Source: Zygaena filipendulae (taxonomy: Eukaryota; Arthropoda; Insecta; Lepidoptera; Zygaenidae). From it: DNA of 64,000 nucleotides. The notes below the pieces were generated by a model. That model worked only from the letters and a program-made list of their open reading frames with translations. It did no database searches and was not told the DNA's origin. The position numbers were made by a program, and so were the translations under genes. The DNA lies in contig OU015659.1 of assembly GCA_907165275.2 (NCBI GenBank), positions 6,180,501 through 6,244,500 on the forward strand, given 5' to 3'. Of this stretch, positions 36,573-46,900 are shown piece by piece. How positions within the stretch are numbered: position 1 is the stretch's first letter; every line of letters begins with the position of its first letter.

Positions 36573-37273
36573 GAGCGTGAACACACAGAGAGCGGTCAGA
36601 GTTCTGCGTTCTAGTGACCGTTGACCGCTCAAGAGTTCCAACGCACACAAGCGGCGTTCAAATTCTCGCGTTCTAGTTTCATTTGGGTCTATGGACGTGC
36701 AACATGTCACTAGAAAGTTCATCATCCGATGAAGAACTATTGTTATTGTGGAGCTTAGCAGCTTCTAAAAAGAAAAGGAAGTATTGGGTGCACCCAATTA
36801 ACACAACGCGAGAAGAACAAGGCGAATTTAGTAATATTTTTCAGGATTTACTTAAAGATGAACAAAGATTCTATGTTTATTTTCGAATGTCGATTAATAG
36901 TTTTAATGAATTGTATAACATCATAAAACCTGCTATCGAAAAACAAAATACTAACTGGAGAAAATGTGTTTCATCAAAAGAAAGGCTGGCTGTATTTCTA
37001 AGGTATGTATTTATTTATTAATGATAAGAAAAGACATTAAAGTAAATTAATAACAAAATATACGAAACGTTCATTTAGAACAGACATCGCGGCGTTCAGG
37101 CGTTCCTTGTCTTGGCGGGAAAAGAACTCTTAGAACGCGACGTTCCGCTTTGACCGCCGCGGTCAGACTGCCCGCTGTGTGCGTTGTAGTTATAGACTCA
37201 GTACATTGTAATGAACGGCGAACGCGGAACTCAGAACTCAGAACTCCTGACCGCCCTCTGTGTGCGCGGGCTC
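36573..37273 (+). mobile_element. PIF/Harbinger transposon, internally deleted
   Basis: Terminal inverted repeats GAGCGTGAACACACAGAGAG...CGGTCAGAGTTCTG and the complement of CAGAACTCCTGACCGCCCTC...TGTGTGCGCGGGCTC are flanked by TAA on both sides (36570-36572, 37274-37276). Subterminal inverted blocks (AACGCACACA against TGTGTGCGTT) repeat the theme. At 701 bp it is far below an autonomous element, and it keeps only the first transposase exon. The TAA target, the inverted repeats and the encoded protein all agree on superfamily. Confidence 0.9.
36704..37002 (+). pseudogene. Harbinger transposase, N-terminal exon only
   Basis: ATG at 36704 opens 99 codons ending at a donor-like AG|GTATGT. The protein has a short acidic start (MSLESSSSDEE), then WVHPINTTREEQGEF, RFYVYFRMSINSF and SSKERLAVFLR. 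These match the N-terminal region upstream of the DDE nuclease in HARBI1/ALP1-like proteins. The DDE catalytic part is absent; a stop follows 6 codons past the donor. An upstream in-frame TTG at 36683 exists, but the ATG is the natural start. It could act at most as a fragment. Confidence 0.8.
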
Positions 37274-37276
37274 TAA

Positions 37277-37734
37277 GTATTTCATTAATTTTGATCTGAT
37301 TTTATTACCACATAAGTACTTACCATTGGAATAAATTACTACATTTGAAAAGATAAGGAAAAAAGTCAAACATCGAAATGCTTATTCAGCGGCTATTAGC
37401 AGCGTCTATGGTGAGTGCTGGAAGATGGAGTCAATAAATCATTTCTCCGCATCGGCATAATCTCTCGTCGAATCCTATTCGTATTGTGTTGCTGTATTTG
37501 CGACGCGAGGATGATATAGATGCACGTTTTTATTACTTATTTGCTGTTTTTTTTTATATAGGCTAATGTTCTTTGAATATTTATCCTGTATATTGTGCTA
37601 TATGATATGCCGGCCGGCCATCGCGGCATTTTGTATTATGTTGAGGATTGGAAATTGGTACAGTACAATTTACTCTGTTATAGATTGGTACAGTACCATT
37701 TAGTCCGTAGAGCCTGTAGTAGAGCCGTACTTGT
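37277..37734. other. Non-coding DNA
   Basis: No exon. There is a small direct repeat, ATTGGTACAGTAC, at about 37653 and 37684. Confidence 0.5.
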
Positions 37735-38190
37735 GGAGCCGTATTTTTGAATCGTTCGAATTACTTTTCACACACGGAATCGCAAGATTCGCAAGCGAAT
37801 GAGTGAAATAGTATTTTTGAAATTTCTTTTCACGTGAATTCCTCAACCAGTCGACGACGGGCTCAGTCGGACCACTCATAATTGAATTCATCGATCGAAA
37901 AATTGCCGTTTAGTAGTAGTATAACGTAATTTTCATAATTTGACATGACTGAAAGTTTGACAACTTCAAGAACGTTTCGTTTTAAGTCCGATTAAGGACT
38001 GGTTTATTAAAATTTATGAGATAGCTTCCGGTTTTTATATATTCTGCGTAAAATGAAACAAATCTGAAGGAGAAAACAGCAACACCGTATTCGAATGATT
38101 CAAAAATACGACAAAATGCAAAACAGTAATTTTACATGTGAATTGATTTCACTTAAGATTTCGAATGATTCAAAAATAGTACGGCCTGTG
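37735..38190. mobile_element. Inverted-repeat element (CCGTATTTTTGAATC ends)
   Basis: Left end AGCCGTATTTTTGAATCGTT-CGAA is complementary to TTCGAATGATTCAAAAATA-(GT)ACGGC at the right end. A second right-type repeat lies near 38090. Probably a non-autonomous DNA transposon; target duplication not resolved. Confidence 0.5.
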
Positions 38191-38340
38191 GTCACGATTC
38201 AAATCTCACATAATCTATAGCACGTCAGGGTGCTTGGATTCTGCTCGAACTTACAATTTATAACGTCCTTTTTAATAAAAATCTGTTAAAAAGTTCTTAG
38301 CATTTTGTTAGTACACGTACTTACTTACTTGAATAACCAT

Positions 38341-38496
38341 TCTTTATAAAAAAAATTAATGTTTGTATGTCTGCCCAATATGCGTTTAGAAACCATTGGT
38401 CCGATTTTGATGAAACTTTGGCGGGTTGTTTTGCTTGCGTCCGCAAAGGTTTCTGATCCCAAAACTCACGCGGGTGAAACCGCGGGGCACAGCTAG
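38341..38496 (+). mobile_element. Helitron (TTAATGTTTGTATGTCT type), 3' end intact
   Basis: Nearly identical to 13285-13435 but keeps the full 3' hairpin GCGGGTGAAACCGC and GGGCACAGCTAG|T. Starts TCTTTATAAAAAAAATTAAT. Confidence 0.8.
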
Positions 38497-39015
38497 TATG
38501 TTATACAACGTGTTAATGGATTAACTGAAAGCCTGATACACCCCATTTCAAAAAATAAACAATAATATAATATAATAATTAATATAATATATTTTATGTA
38601 AAAAAAAATTAATACTTTAAAAGGTATTCAACATTAGTTTGGGTGTGACCTATCTACGAAATTCCAAGCGCTACGCCCGCGCCTATACCGTTTCGATTTT
38701 TTTTGCTGCGGGCGGCGTACGCGCCAAATATTGTATTATAAATAATTTAGACATGGGCTGATAAAAATGAAAAAATATAACCTATATTAAAATATAGTGC
38801 GATTGATTTGCTAGTTGATTCTGAGCAAACTGCTTTCTAGTTTTCAGTTAATTCATTAACACGATAGGTATATAAAATTTTATCGCCATAATACCTACTT
38901 ACCTATGCATATGCTTTGTAAAACACAGAATTCTTTTTACTTCATAGGGAGTATTATATTCCCACCCGCGCGCGTCATATGCGGATGTAGATTTTAAGTA
39001 TCTAGGTATAATATA

Positions 39016-39205
39016 CTAGCTGTGCCCCGCGGTTTCATCCGCGTGAGTTTCGGAATTCCCGCAGGAACTCCAAACTTCTTTTATTCTTCTTCTCCTTATA
39101 TAGGTATAACAAACACAGAAAAAGAATTAGCGAAATTGATCCTGCCGTTCACGCGTCGTGCCATGACCAAGGGAAATAGGGATTAATTATTATATAATAA
39201 ATAGA
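39016..39205 (-). mobile_element. Helitron (Lep1-like), full length
   Basis: A|CTAGCTGTGCCCCGCGGTTT to ATAATAAATAGA|T, 190 bp, with an intact hairpin CCGCGGTTTCATCCGCG. Same subfamily as 10786-10970 in opposite orientation. Confidence 0.8.
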
Positions 39206-39468
39206 TTACAATAATTTGGAATTTTAATAGTAAGTTTGTATCCCTATAATTCGACTCGTGCTCGCACTTGACTTCCTTTTCAATTATTTACAATTTTCGT
39301 TTGTATCCCCGCCAACGCGACGCGCGACTCGATTCACATCAAAATTGCTTTACAATATAATTACAAGGGGACCATTGTTCCAGAATCCGCTCACAGCTAC
39401 GATTTACATTTAGAAAGGCACAAATTTTAGTCCACTGAATTCCCATACAAAATAACTACAAGTTAATT

Positions 39469-39538
39469 AATTCCATTTTAAACTGCGAGTATGGAATAAT
39501 TATTTATTCCATACCTACTCACAGTTTTAAATGGAATT
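39469..39538. repeat. 70-bp palindromic hairpin
   Basis: AATTCCATTTTAAACTG pairs with CAGTTTTAAATGGAATT. The inner segment TGGAATAA...TTATTCCA also pairs, so almost the whole segment can fold as a cruciform. Confidence 0.8.
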
Positions 39539-39898
39539 ATATGTGAGTATGGAATATACAAATCAATCGGTAGGTATATGAGTAGGATGAGTTCCTGTAA
39601 GGAATTAATAAAGCGATGATATAGGTACTTAATACTACAAATAAGAACAGAGTGAACAAAGCGATTGATAATAACGAGTCGGTGTGGAGTAAATAATGGA
39701 ACAAATTGGAATGAGTTGGAATGAAATAATTAAAACTCGTTACAAATTGACATGTACTTACCTAATTGTGATGAGTTCGTACAGTCAAGCAGACAACAGC
39801 AGATATATTGGAGCACACGATGTATTCAAATAGTTCTAATCAATAAATAACCTGTGCCCAATTATAATGGCAGGTTTTTTTTTTTATGTCATAGGTAT

Positions 39899-40003
39899 AG
39901 GTATTCAAATTATTCTAAGTACTTACCTATTGTATGCGTTCATAAATCATCTAAATAATTTAGTCAAATATATCTTCATTAATTAAGAAATTAATAATGC
40001 AAT
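39899..40003 (+). repeat. 105-bp direct repeat, left copy
   Basis: AGGTATTCAAATTATTCTAA through AATAATGCAAT. Identical to 40333-40437 apart from one base (GAAATTAATAATG against GAAATTTATAATG). It directly abuts the MITE. Confidence 0.95.
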
Positions 40004-40332
40004 GGGCATGTTGACTAATTTTTATTTTTTAGTCCGTCTTGTAGATTATTAAAAAATATTGGACACGTATTTTTTCTTTTTTTACGTAATCAAAAAATAA
40101 CGGCGATATATTGAGTTGAAATTTCGCGTGACGTCACTATTCTGACAGTTTGTATGGCGGTTTTAGCGGTTAGTGACGTCACGACCCCCCCACCCTAAAC
40201 TTTAATGCGCATTATCTCTGTATATTTTTATTTATTTGAAAAAGCTAAAAATACGTGTCTATTGTTTTTTTATTTTCTAACTGACGGACTAATTAGAATT
40301 TTGATTTTCAAAAGTAGTCCACATCCCTTGGC
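40004..40332 (+). mobile_element. MITE, TAGTCCGTC family
   Basis: Begins GGGCATGTTGACTAATTTTT and ends with the complement of GGGATGTGGACTACTTTTG. Inside are AGTCCGTCTTGTAGATTA, ACACGTATTTTTTCTTTTTT, a GTGACGTCAC centre and GACGGACTAATTAG. It sits between the two 105-bp repeats. There is no coding capacity. Confidence 0.8.
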
Positions 40333-40437
40333 AGGTATTCAAATTATTCTAAGTACTTACCTATTGTATGCGTTCATAAATCATCTAAATAATTTAGTCA
40401 AATATATCTTCATTAATTAAGAAATTTATAATGCAAT
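40333..40437 (+). repeat. 105-bp direct repeat, right copy
   Basis: See the left copy at 39899. One substitution in 105 bases means a recent duplication. Confidence 0.95.
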
Positions 40438-42196
40438 TGTGAAGATTTGTTAAATACCAACGACTTTCAGTTTCCTATAAAACATAGATAATAATTTGTG
40501 TGCTCAGTTATAATTTAAACATTTGGTGCTCACATTGACAAAACCTTTTGTTGCAATCCACTTTACATTTGTAGCACTATGTGGACATTATTAACTAGCA
40601 TTTTTTTATGCCGACTGTTCCTATTTATTTGCCTTACTAGCTTATAATTTCGTGTCGTGATTATAGGTAGGTATCATAGCTATACTGAAGAGAGCCCTTG
40701 AGAACTCGAAAATACCAATCCTCAACGTTATGATTGTGAATATACCACGGGTAAGTGTACTAAATCCGTTTATGTAAATTGAATCATGAATTCCTATTAA
40801 ATTTTCGAGCTGGTATGCGGGCACCTTCAGAGTTACGAAATCTATCATTTATCAACTTCTACTTCATATAGGTACTTTCTTAACTACCTACAAACTGGTT
40901 GTAGAAGCACTTAGTACTTGCATTATCGTACAATTTAATAATAATATATTTTTTTTATCTAACTTTAAGTTTTTAAATAAAAAAGAAAATAGGAAGTATG
41001 TACTAAACTTAGTAGACCTACGAAAATTCATCTTTACAATTTTACACTTTAACCTCGTTTGCTTGTCCGTTCAACTTTCGCATCGTAACGATACTTCGTA
41101 ACAAACATATTCTATTCTTAATTTTTTGTCTCTTTTGTCATTTAATTCTATTATAATATCAATTTTTTTTTTAAAGTTAATTAATTAGGTGATTAATTCG
41201 TGGTGAGGAGTGACACAGTTACTTTTATATTGGTTCATCAAGGAATTTCTGAAGGAATCCCGAAACTTAAGCGAGGGAAACTACGGGTAAAACTTATAAA
41301 GAATAATATTATAGACGATCACTTCTTTGAAGATCTTTATTTCTTAATTTGATAAACCTAGAAATAAAATTATGTACAAAGTTTCTAATAACATTACAAT
41401 AAAATCTTACAATTCCTCATAGGTATGGTACAATACTTTGTATTAATTAAGAACCGATTCAAACTGGACGCAGCGAAGCAATGGGATATTTTGAAAATTT
41501 TAAATAATATTATTTCATCTATGTATACCTATACAGTGCTCCAGTTTTTAACCTTCATACGGAAAATTCTGATAGGTAGGTATATCGAGGAAAATGCAGT
41601 TACATCGGGGCAGTCTAGCAAAATATACCTACCATAGCTTTTTTCATGAAACTACAGCTGTCGATATAGTAACTGACAGAGTTACCTAAATTGTATTCCC
41701 GTTACTGTAAAAACCCGGTTAAAGGATTATATTGGGTTTTACTTGTATCATAATATATTATAGGTATCAGGTTTTTCCACTGTGGGTTGGTTTGGTTTTT
41801 AACAAGGGTATTAACTATCGTATGGTTGTACCTATCGTTGTTTTTAAAGTAGGTACAATGCAGGGGAACCGGAATTAAATACGTACAGTATACTATATTA
41901 AAAATTAAAGGGGCTTTCAGTGATGTTTCAATTTAGTTCTTGAAATCAGAAATCTGATGGTGTGAAGCGACCAGTTTGAACCGAGTTGTAAATAGTCTTA
42001 CGAGTGATTTAAGTAAAGACTGAATTATGCTATTGGTTTTATTTCGTTATCATATTGGTGTATTAGGTACTCACTAAATCAGTTTAGTTATTGTAAAATT
42101 TAATTTATTTACCTATTTACAATAGCAAAGAAAAAACTTTATATACAACTTTGTTAACAACAGAATTAATAAAAGTGTTCTACGTTGCGTGGAATA
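40438..42196. other. Non-coding AT-rich DNA
   Basis: A Helitron 3' remnant is present near 41240-41295 (GGAATCCCGAAACTTAAGCG). Nothing else recognised. Confidence 0.45.
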
Positions 42197-42507
42197 GGGA
42201 TGTTGATAACTTTTGAAAATCAAAATTCTCATTAGTCCCTCAGTTAGAAAATAAAAAAACAATAGACACGTATTTTTTGCTTTTTCAAATAAATGAAAAT
42301 ATACAGAGATAAAGTGAATTAAAGTTTAGGGTGGAGGCTGGTGACGTCACTAACCGCTATAAGCCGCCATACAAACTCTCCGGTTAGTGACGTCACACGA
42401 AATTTCAACTCAATGTAGCTCCGTTATTTAAAAAAAAAGAAAAATACGTGTCCAATATTTTTTATTGATCTACAAGACGGACTATAAAAAAATTTAGTCA
42501 ACATGCC
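42197..42507 (-). mobile_element. MITE, TAGTCCGTC family, TA-flanked
   Basis: TA|GGGATGTTGATAACTTTTG at the left and ...TTTAGTCAACATGCC|TA at the right. This is the reversed equivalent of 40004-40332, with the same GTGACGTCAC pair near the centre. The TA flanks suggest a Tc1/mariner-like target. Confidence 0.8.
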
Positions 42508-42680
42508 TATTAAATGTAGGTAAATATATTTATAACAATAGCAAACATGTTTTAATTAGGTACATGTAGGTACCTATCTAGATAAACATTGGCACTAAAT
42601 AAAAATAATTTAAACACATTGTACATTACGGTAGGTAGGTACATGATTTGGTTTTCAAAATTAAACAAATCTATTTATTT

Positions 42681-43056
42681 ATTATACAAGATGTTCAGCA
42701 CATGGAAGAACACAATTTTTTTGGAGGTTAGGAGAGTTATTTGATAGTTTTCACCACGTTCACCTGAGAACGGTAGCCTAGATGTGAATTTTTTTTTCTT
42801 CAAAATCTCGCCTTTAAATCGCCATTGACTTTTTAGTTTGTGGTTGCAATAGAACGATTTGAAAAAAAAACATACGCGTCGAATTTACAGCCTCCTCCTT
42901 TTTTGAAGTGGGTTAAAAAAGTACACTTTCCAATTTAAGCATATTTCGAGCAAAGAAACAAATTATATCTCAATTATCATAATATTTAAGCCATAGGTAC
43001 CTAGGTGAAAACTAGCGAGGGAAATTGGAACCGTGCATCGAACATCCTGTATAAAT
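42681..43056. mobile_element. Inverted-repeat element (ATACARGATGTTC ends)
   Basis: Left ATTATACAAGATGTTCAGCA; the complement of the right end reads ATTTATACAGGATGTTCGAT. No open frame. Similar GGATG...TATACAGGATGACC end sequence also occurs near 6695, so the family is dispersed. Confidence 0.6.
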
Positions 43057-43269
43057 TAAGTAGATATCCACATTAATAATAACAATAAGCAAACCTATAT
43101 TATTTATATTTATATTTAAATACATTCGTAACATTCGTCCTTATTTATGTACACGGCACATAGTTTTCTTATTGGTTTTTCTATATAAACGTAACACTAT
43201 ACAGCTAATAAAAAGCAAATTGTGAGTGTGCGTCAGTACTGTTTTTTTTTTTAATTATTTACAAAGAGA

Positions 43270-43370
43270 CTTACTAGCTGTGCACCGCGGTTTCAACCAA
43301 GATTAGCACGTTCAACCAAACAAACAAACTCTTCAGCTTTATAATATGTATAAGTATAGATTTCTAGAAA
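43270..43370 (-). mobile_element. Helitron fragment
   Basis: ACTAGCTGTGCACCGCGGTTTC followed by a shortened interior and CAAACAAACTCTTCAGCTTT-ATAATATG. An internal deletion has removed the module. Confidence 0.5.
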
Positions 43371-43942
43371 GAACTTTACACCTTACATTACCTAGCTATT
43401 TATAATAGGTACCTTACGACTGTTACGCAGACAACAACCTCACCTCGAAACATTTTACATAACACCATTCGGGCTGCGTATATACCTAAATTGAAATGCT
43501 GCAACGATTCAATTTGATAGCATTTTATGAAAACGTAATTTAAGTTTTCTGGCTTCACGCTGGTTACAGCCTTCTACTCTCTCTTTGGTCTGCGAAGTTC
43601 CATTAATTCTACAATCTAAAAGTTCGCAATTAATAGTAGTATTCTCATCAAAAATCTAATAAAAAAGGTACCCAGATAGCGTTTTAAACTAAACATTTTG
43701 AAAGGTTACCATTATTATTTACTGAAATAATGATAACATTTTTTAGTTAAAATACTAATATCTACATTTTAGTAGGGTTAAAAATCACTTTTTGCGCTTA
43801 CAAAGTCGAACACTGGTTGCTCTACAAACTTCACCATTAATATAATAATAATTAATTTATCGTTGCTACATTCACAGCCCACAGGCTTGCCGGGAACTTT
43901 CGCGCACTGTTCTTTTTTGTTTTTTTTGTTTTTCTAATATCG

Positions 43943-46900
43943 TTATAAGTGTGCCAGTATGTCGATTTCGGAGGGTGGTTGGGTGCGCGTCTCGTTGAGA
44001 GCCGTGGAGCCGGACACCGTTACTATGACCGGCTGGGCGTCCGTGTGGACTATTGTGACGAGGTGTTCGTCGGGGTCCTTCTCCTGTTCTGTGGGCTGGG
44101 GCAGTGCTTCGTGGGTGTCGTCCACGTACTTGAGGTCCAGTGGTGATAGCGCGGGAAGAGCGTCACTGACCGTGATCGACGCATCTGCCCGCGGTGCGTG
44201 GTACGATGGCGGCCCGCTGTACTCTGAGCCGCACCAGGCCGCGCCCGTTGATCCTCTGCTTAGAAAAAAAAAAAAACATTTTATGAGTACCTCTTATCGT
44301 ATTCGATAGCATCAGAGGTCGAGGTATACGAGTCAGGTGCTTTGACTTGCGTAGGTACCTACCGAGATTTATCGATAAAAGGCTTCGATGAAGACAGGAG
44401 TCTATACTTAGATTGAACTTCACTATGCATTTACATATTTTAAATACACAATAGGTCAGTACTAAAGTATATTCTATATTGCAACTATATACTTCTATAT
44501 TGCAACGTAAATGTATATCATGTCTGCTACAAAGTGGGCCTTGTATCATGAAATTACAATATTTCTTGGTAGGTTAAACTAGGTAGTTACACAAATTTTC
44601 CGGCGAGAAGAAGACTTAATATTGTATCGAAAAATGCTACTACGGTTTGCATTGGAGACAAATGACAATTCGAGATTTAAAATTTAATTTATTACCTTAT
44701 ACTCTACAGTCTACTCCGAATAATTTCAAATATTGCTACTTTGTATCTACCTAAGTTTGCATTCTTTCCGTTTTACTATTAAAACGATATTTGATTGATC
44801 GAAGTTTACTGAGGTTACGGAAGTTTACTGAACTTTGAACAATACAAAGACTCTACAAAACGTGATATCATTAATTAGGTACAATACATATATCAAACAA
44901 TCGATGTTTAGATAGAAAGTTCAAGGAACGATTGTCGAGGATGTTCGAATTATTATGATATAATTATTATGTTCGATTGTGTTCATCAGAATTCATATAT
45001 ATGTCACTGTGATAAATGCGAGTATTATTAATAATCACCTACGTATCCGGTGAAATATTAACTTTGCTGCAGTGATACGGGTTGACTTCATAATTATGAT
45101 GCAGGGCACCCCGACATGCGGTGAGGTTAAACTAATAATGGACTGACTTTTATCTCATAACAACTTAGTTTGCCAAGCTGCAGAGCTCTTATTTCTGTGT
45201 TAACAATAAAAGGCCCATCGCCGGTCGCTGCCGCGGCACGCTCGTTTCGCTCGCTCGGCTCGCGCGTCGTGTTCAGCAGTAGGTAAATACAGACCTTACC
45301 TAGCATGTGTTGGTGATTATTAATAATGATCGGCTATTAATTTTTAATAGTCCCCGCATTTATCACATTGACCGTAACACATACATATAGGTACGTAGTA
45401 CTTATGTAAATAAAAAAAAATGTTTTACCTGACTAGACTGGCTGAATTGGATCTATACGTAGGCGGGGGCGAAACAGCTGGCACACTTCTGTCCAGGAGA
45501 AGTAACCTGAAAATTAGTTAGAACTTTGTAAAATCTTAGATACCTATTTAGTAATTAATAAACGCTGTCCAAACTTGATAACCTCTCTAGTCTTTGTCTC
45601 TTTCATTTTGTAGTGCAATGAGCGAGACAATAAATAACTTACTTAATTGCGTCTTAGCGTTTGTGCTGCATTTGTAAATACGAAGCTTAGTGTAATTATC
45701 TTTCCACTAACCTTAGCCTGTACTCCTGCATAGAGGCTTGGTAGGTCGGCGGCGGTGGTCTGTAATGGAATTCGGGGTACAACATGGCCGCGTAGGGGTG
45801 GTGCGGCCGCGCATAGCTGGGGGGCAGGCGGGAGACCAGCCGCCGGCACGACGTGCGGCGCAGCCCCAGGAGAGCGCAGGGGGCGTCGCGTGCGCCGAGC
45901 CGCCACGCTAGCCCCGCCGCGATCACTAACACCACACCTATGCCTGGGAAATTATATTACATAATATATTAAATATTATACTCGATATCTGTTTCTTCTG
46001 GGTTTCGCCCACGTTAATCTAGGGGCTCCCGTAGGAATTCCGATATTAAAAGTAGCCTAGTCCTTTAGGATATAGGGTAGTTTTTACTCCGAAATTAACA
46101 CGGGTTAAACTACGGGGAAGAGCTAGTAAATAAAAATAAAAAATATCTAAAAAGTACTCTTTCAAGAAGACCGACAATCTTATAAAATTGTTAGAACTAG
46201 CTGAATAACGTTAGCTCAAAACTAGTCATTGAAAATATCCTCGAGGAATACCTTTGTCTAATAGTACCTATAACAACATGTATAACACCTACCTAACTAC
46301 AACAACAAAACATACAAAAAAAATATGGTCTTGAATAACAGAATAAATTAGGTACATTTTAAAAACGTATGCTATTGTTCCTTTTATATGTTGGAAGTTG
46401 CGGATCAATACTGTAATAATCAATACTCGTAGGTACACATAACATAATTACGAGGAGGGAAGTTTTGCACAGTTATAGAAGTTAAAAATAACATTATTAA
46501 TTAAACTTTATAATAAAATAGTCGAGTTATAAATTTTCGTGCGGTTTGCGGTTTACATTTTAGACGAATGAGGAAAACAATAAAATTTAGGTAGGTACGT
46601 AGATAACGCGCAACAAATGCCGTCAGCTTAATGGCAACTGTTGTTAATTATTTCCCTGCCCGTAATCACGAATAATATAATATTATAAACCCTGTATTAT
46701 CCCCGTCGACAGCGAGTTCGGAACATATATTATTGTAGTCTAGGAGTTGACGACACTTTAATTCAACGTTTAAGACTTAATAAAGTCAAAATAAGTGCAA
46801 ATACTATAAATTAGAAGCTTTTTTAAATGGGCTAGTTGACTAAAATTTGTTTTAGTCCGATTTGTGGATTAATAAAAAATATTGGACACGTATTTTTTTC

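Noticed and set aside
43949..44309. Plus-strand frames of 65 and 116 codons
   Set aside because: Shadows of the last minus-strand exon, whose codon use, stop and acceptor are coherent.
45643..45964. Frames in other registers over 45712-45943
   Set aside because: Only the register giving the second transmembrane segment and PPxY motifs matches both neighbouring exons.
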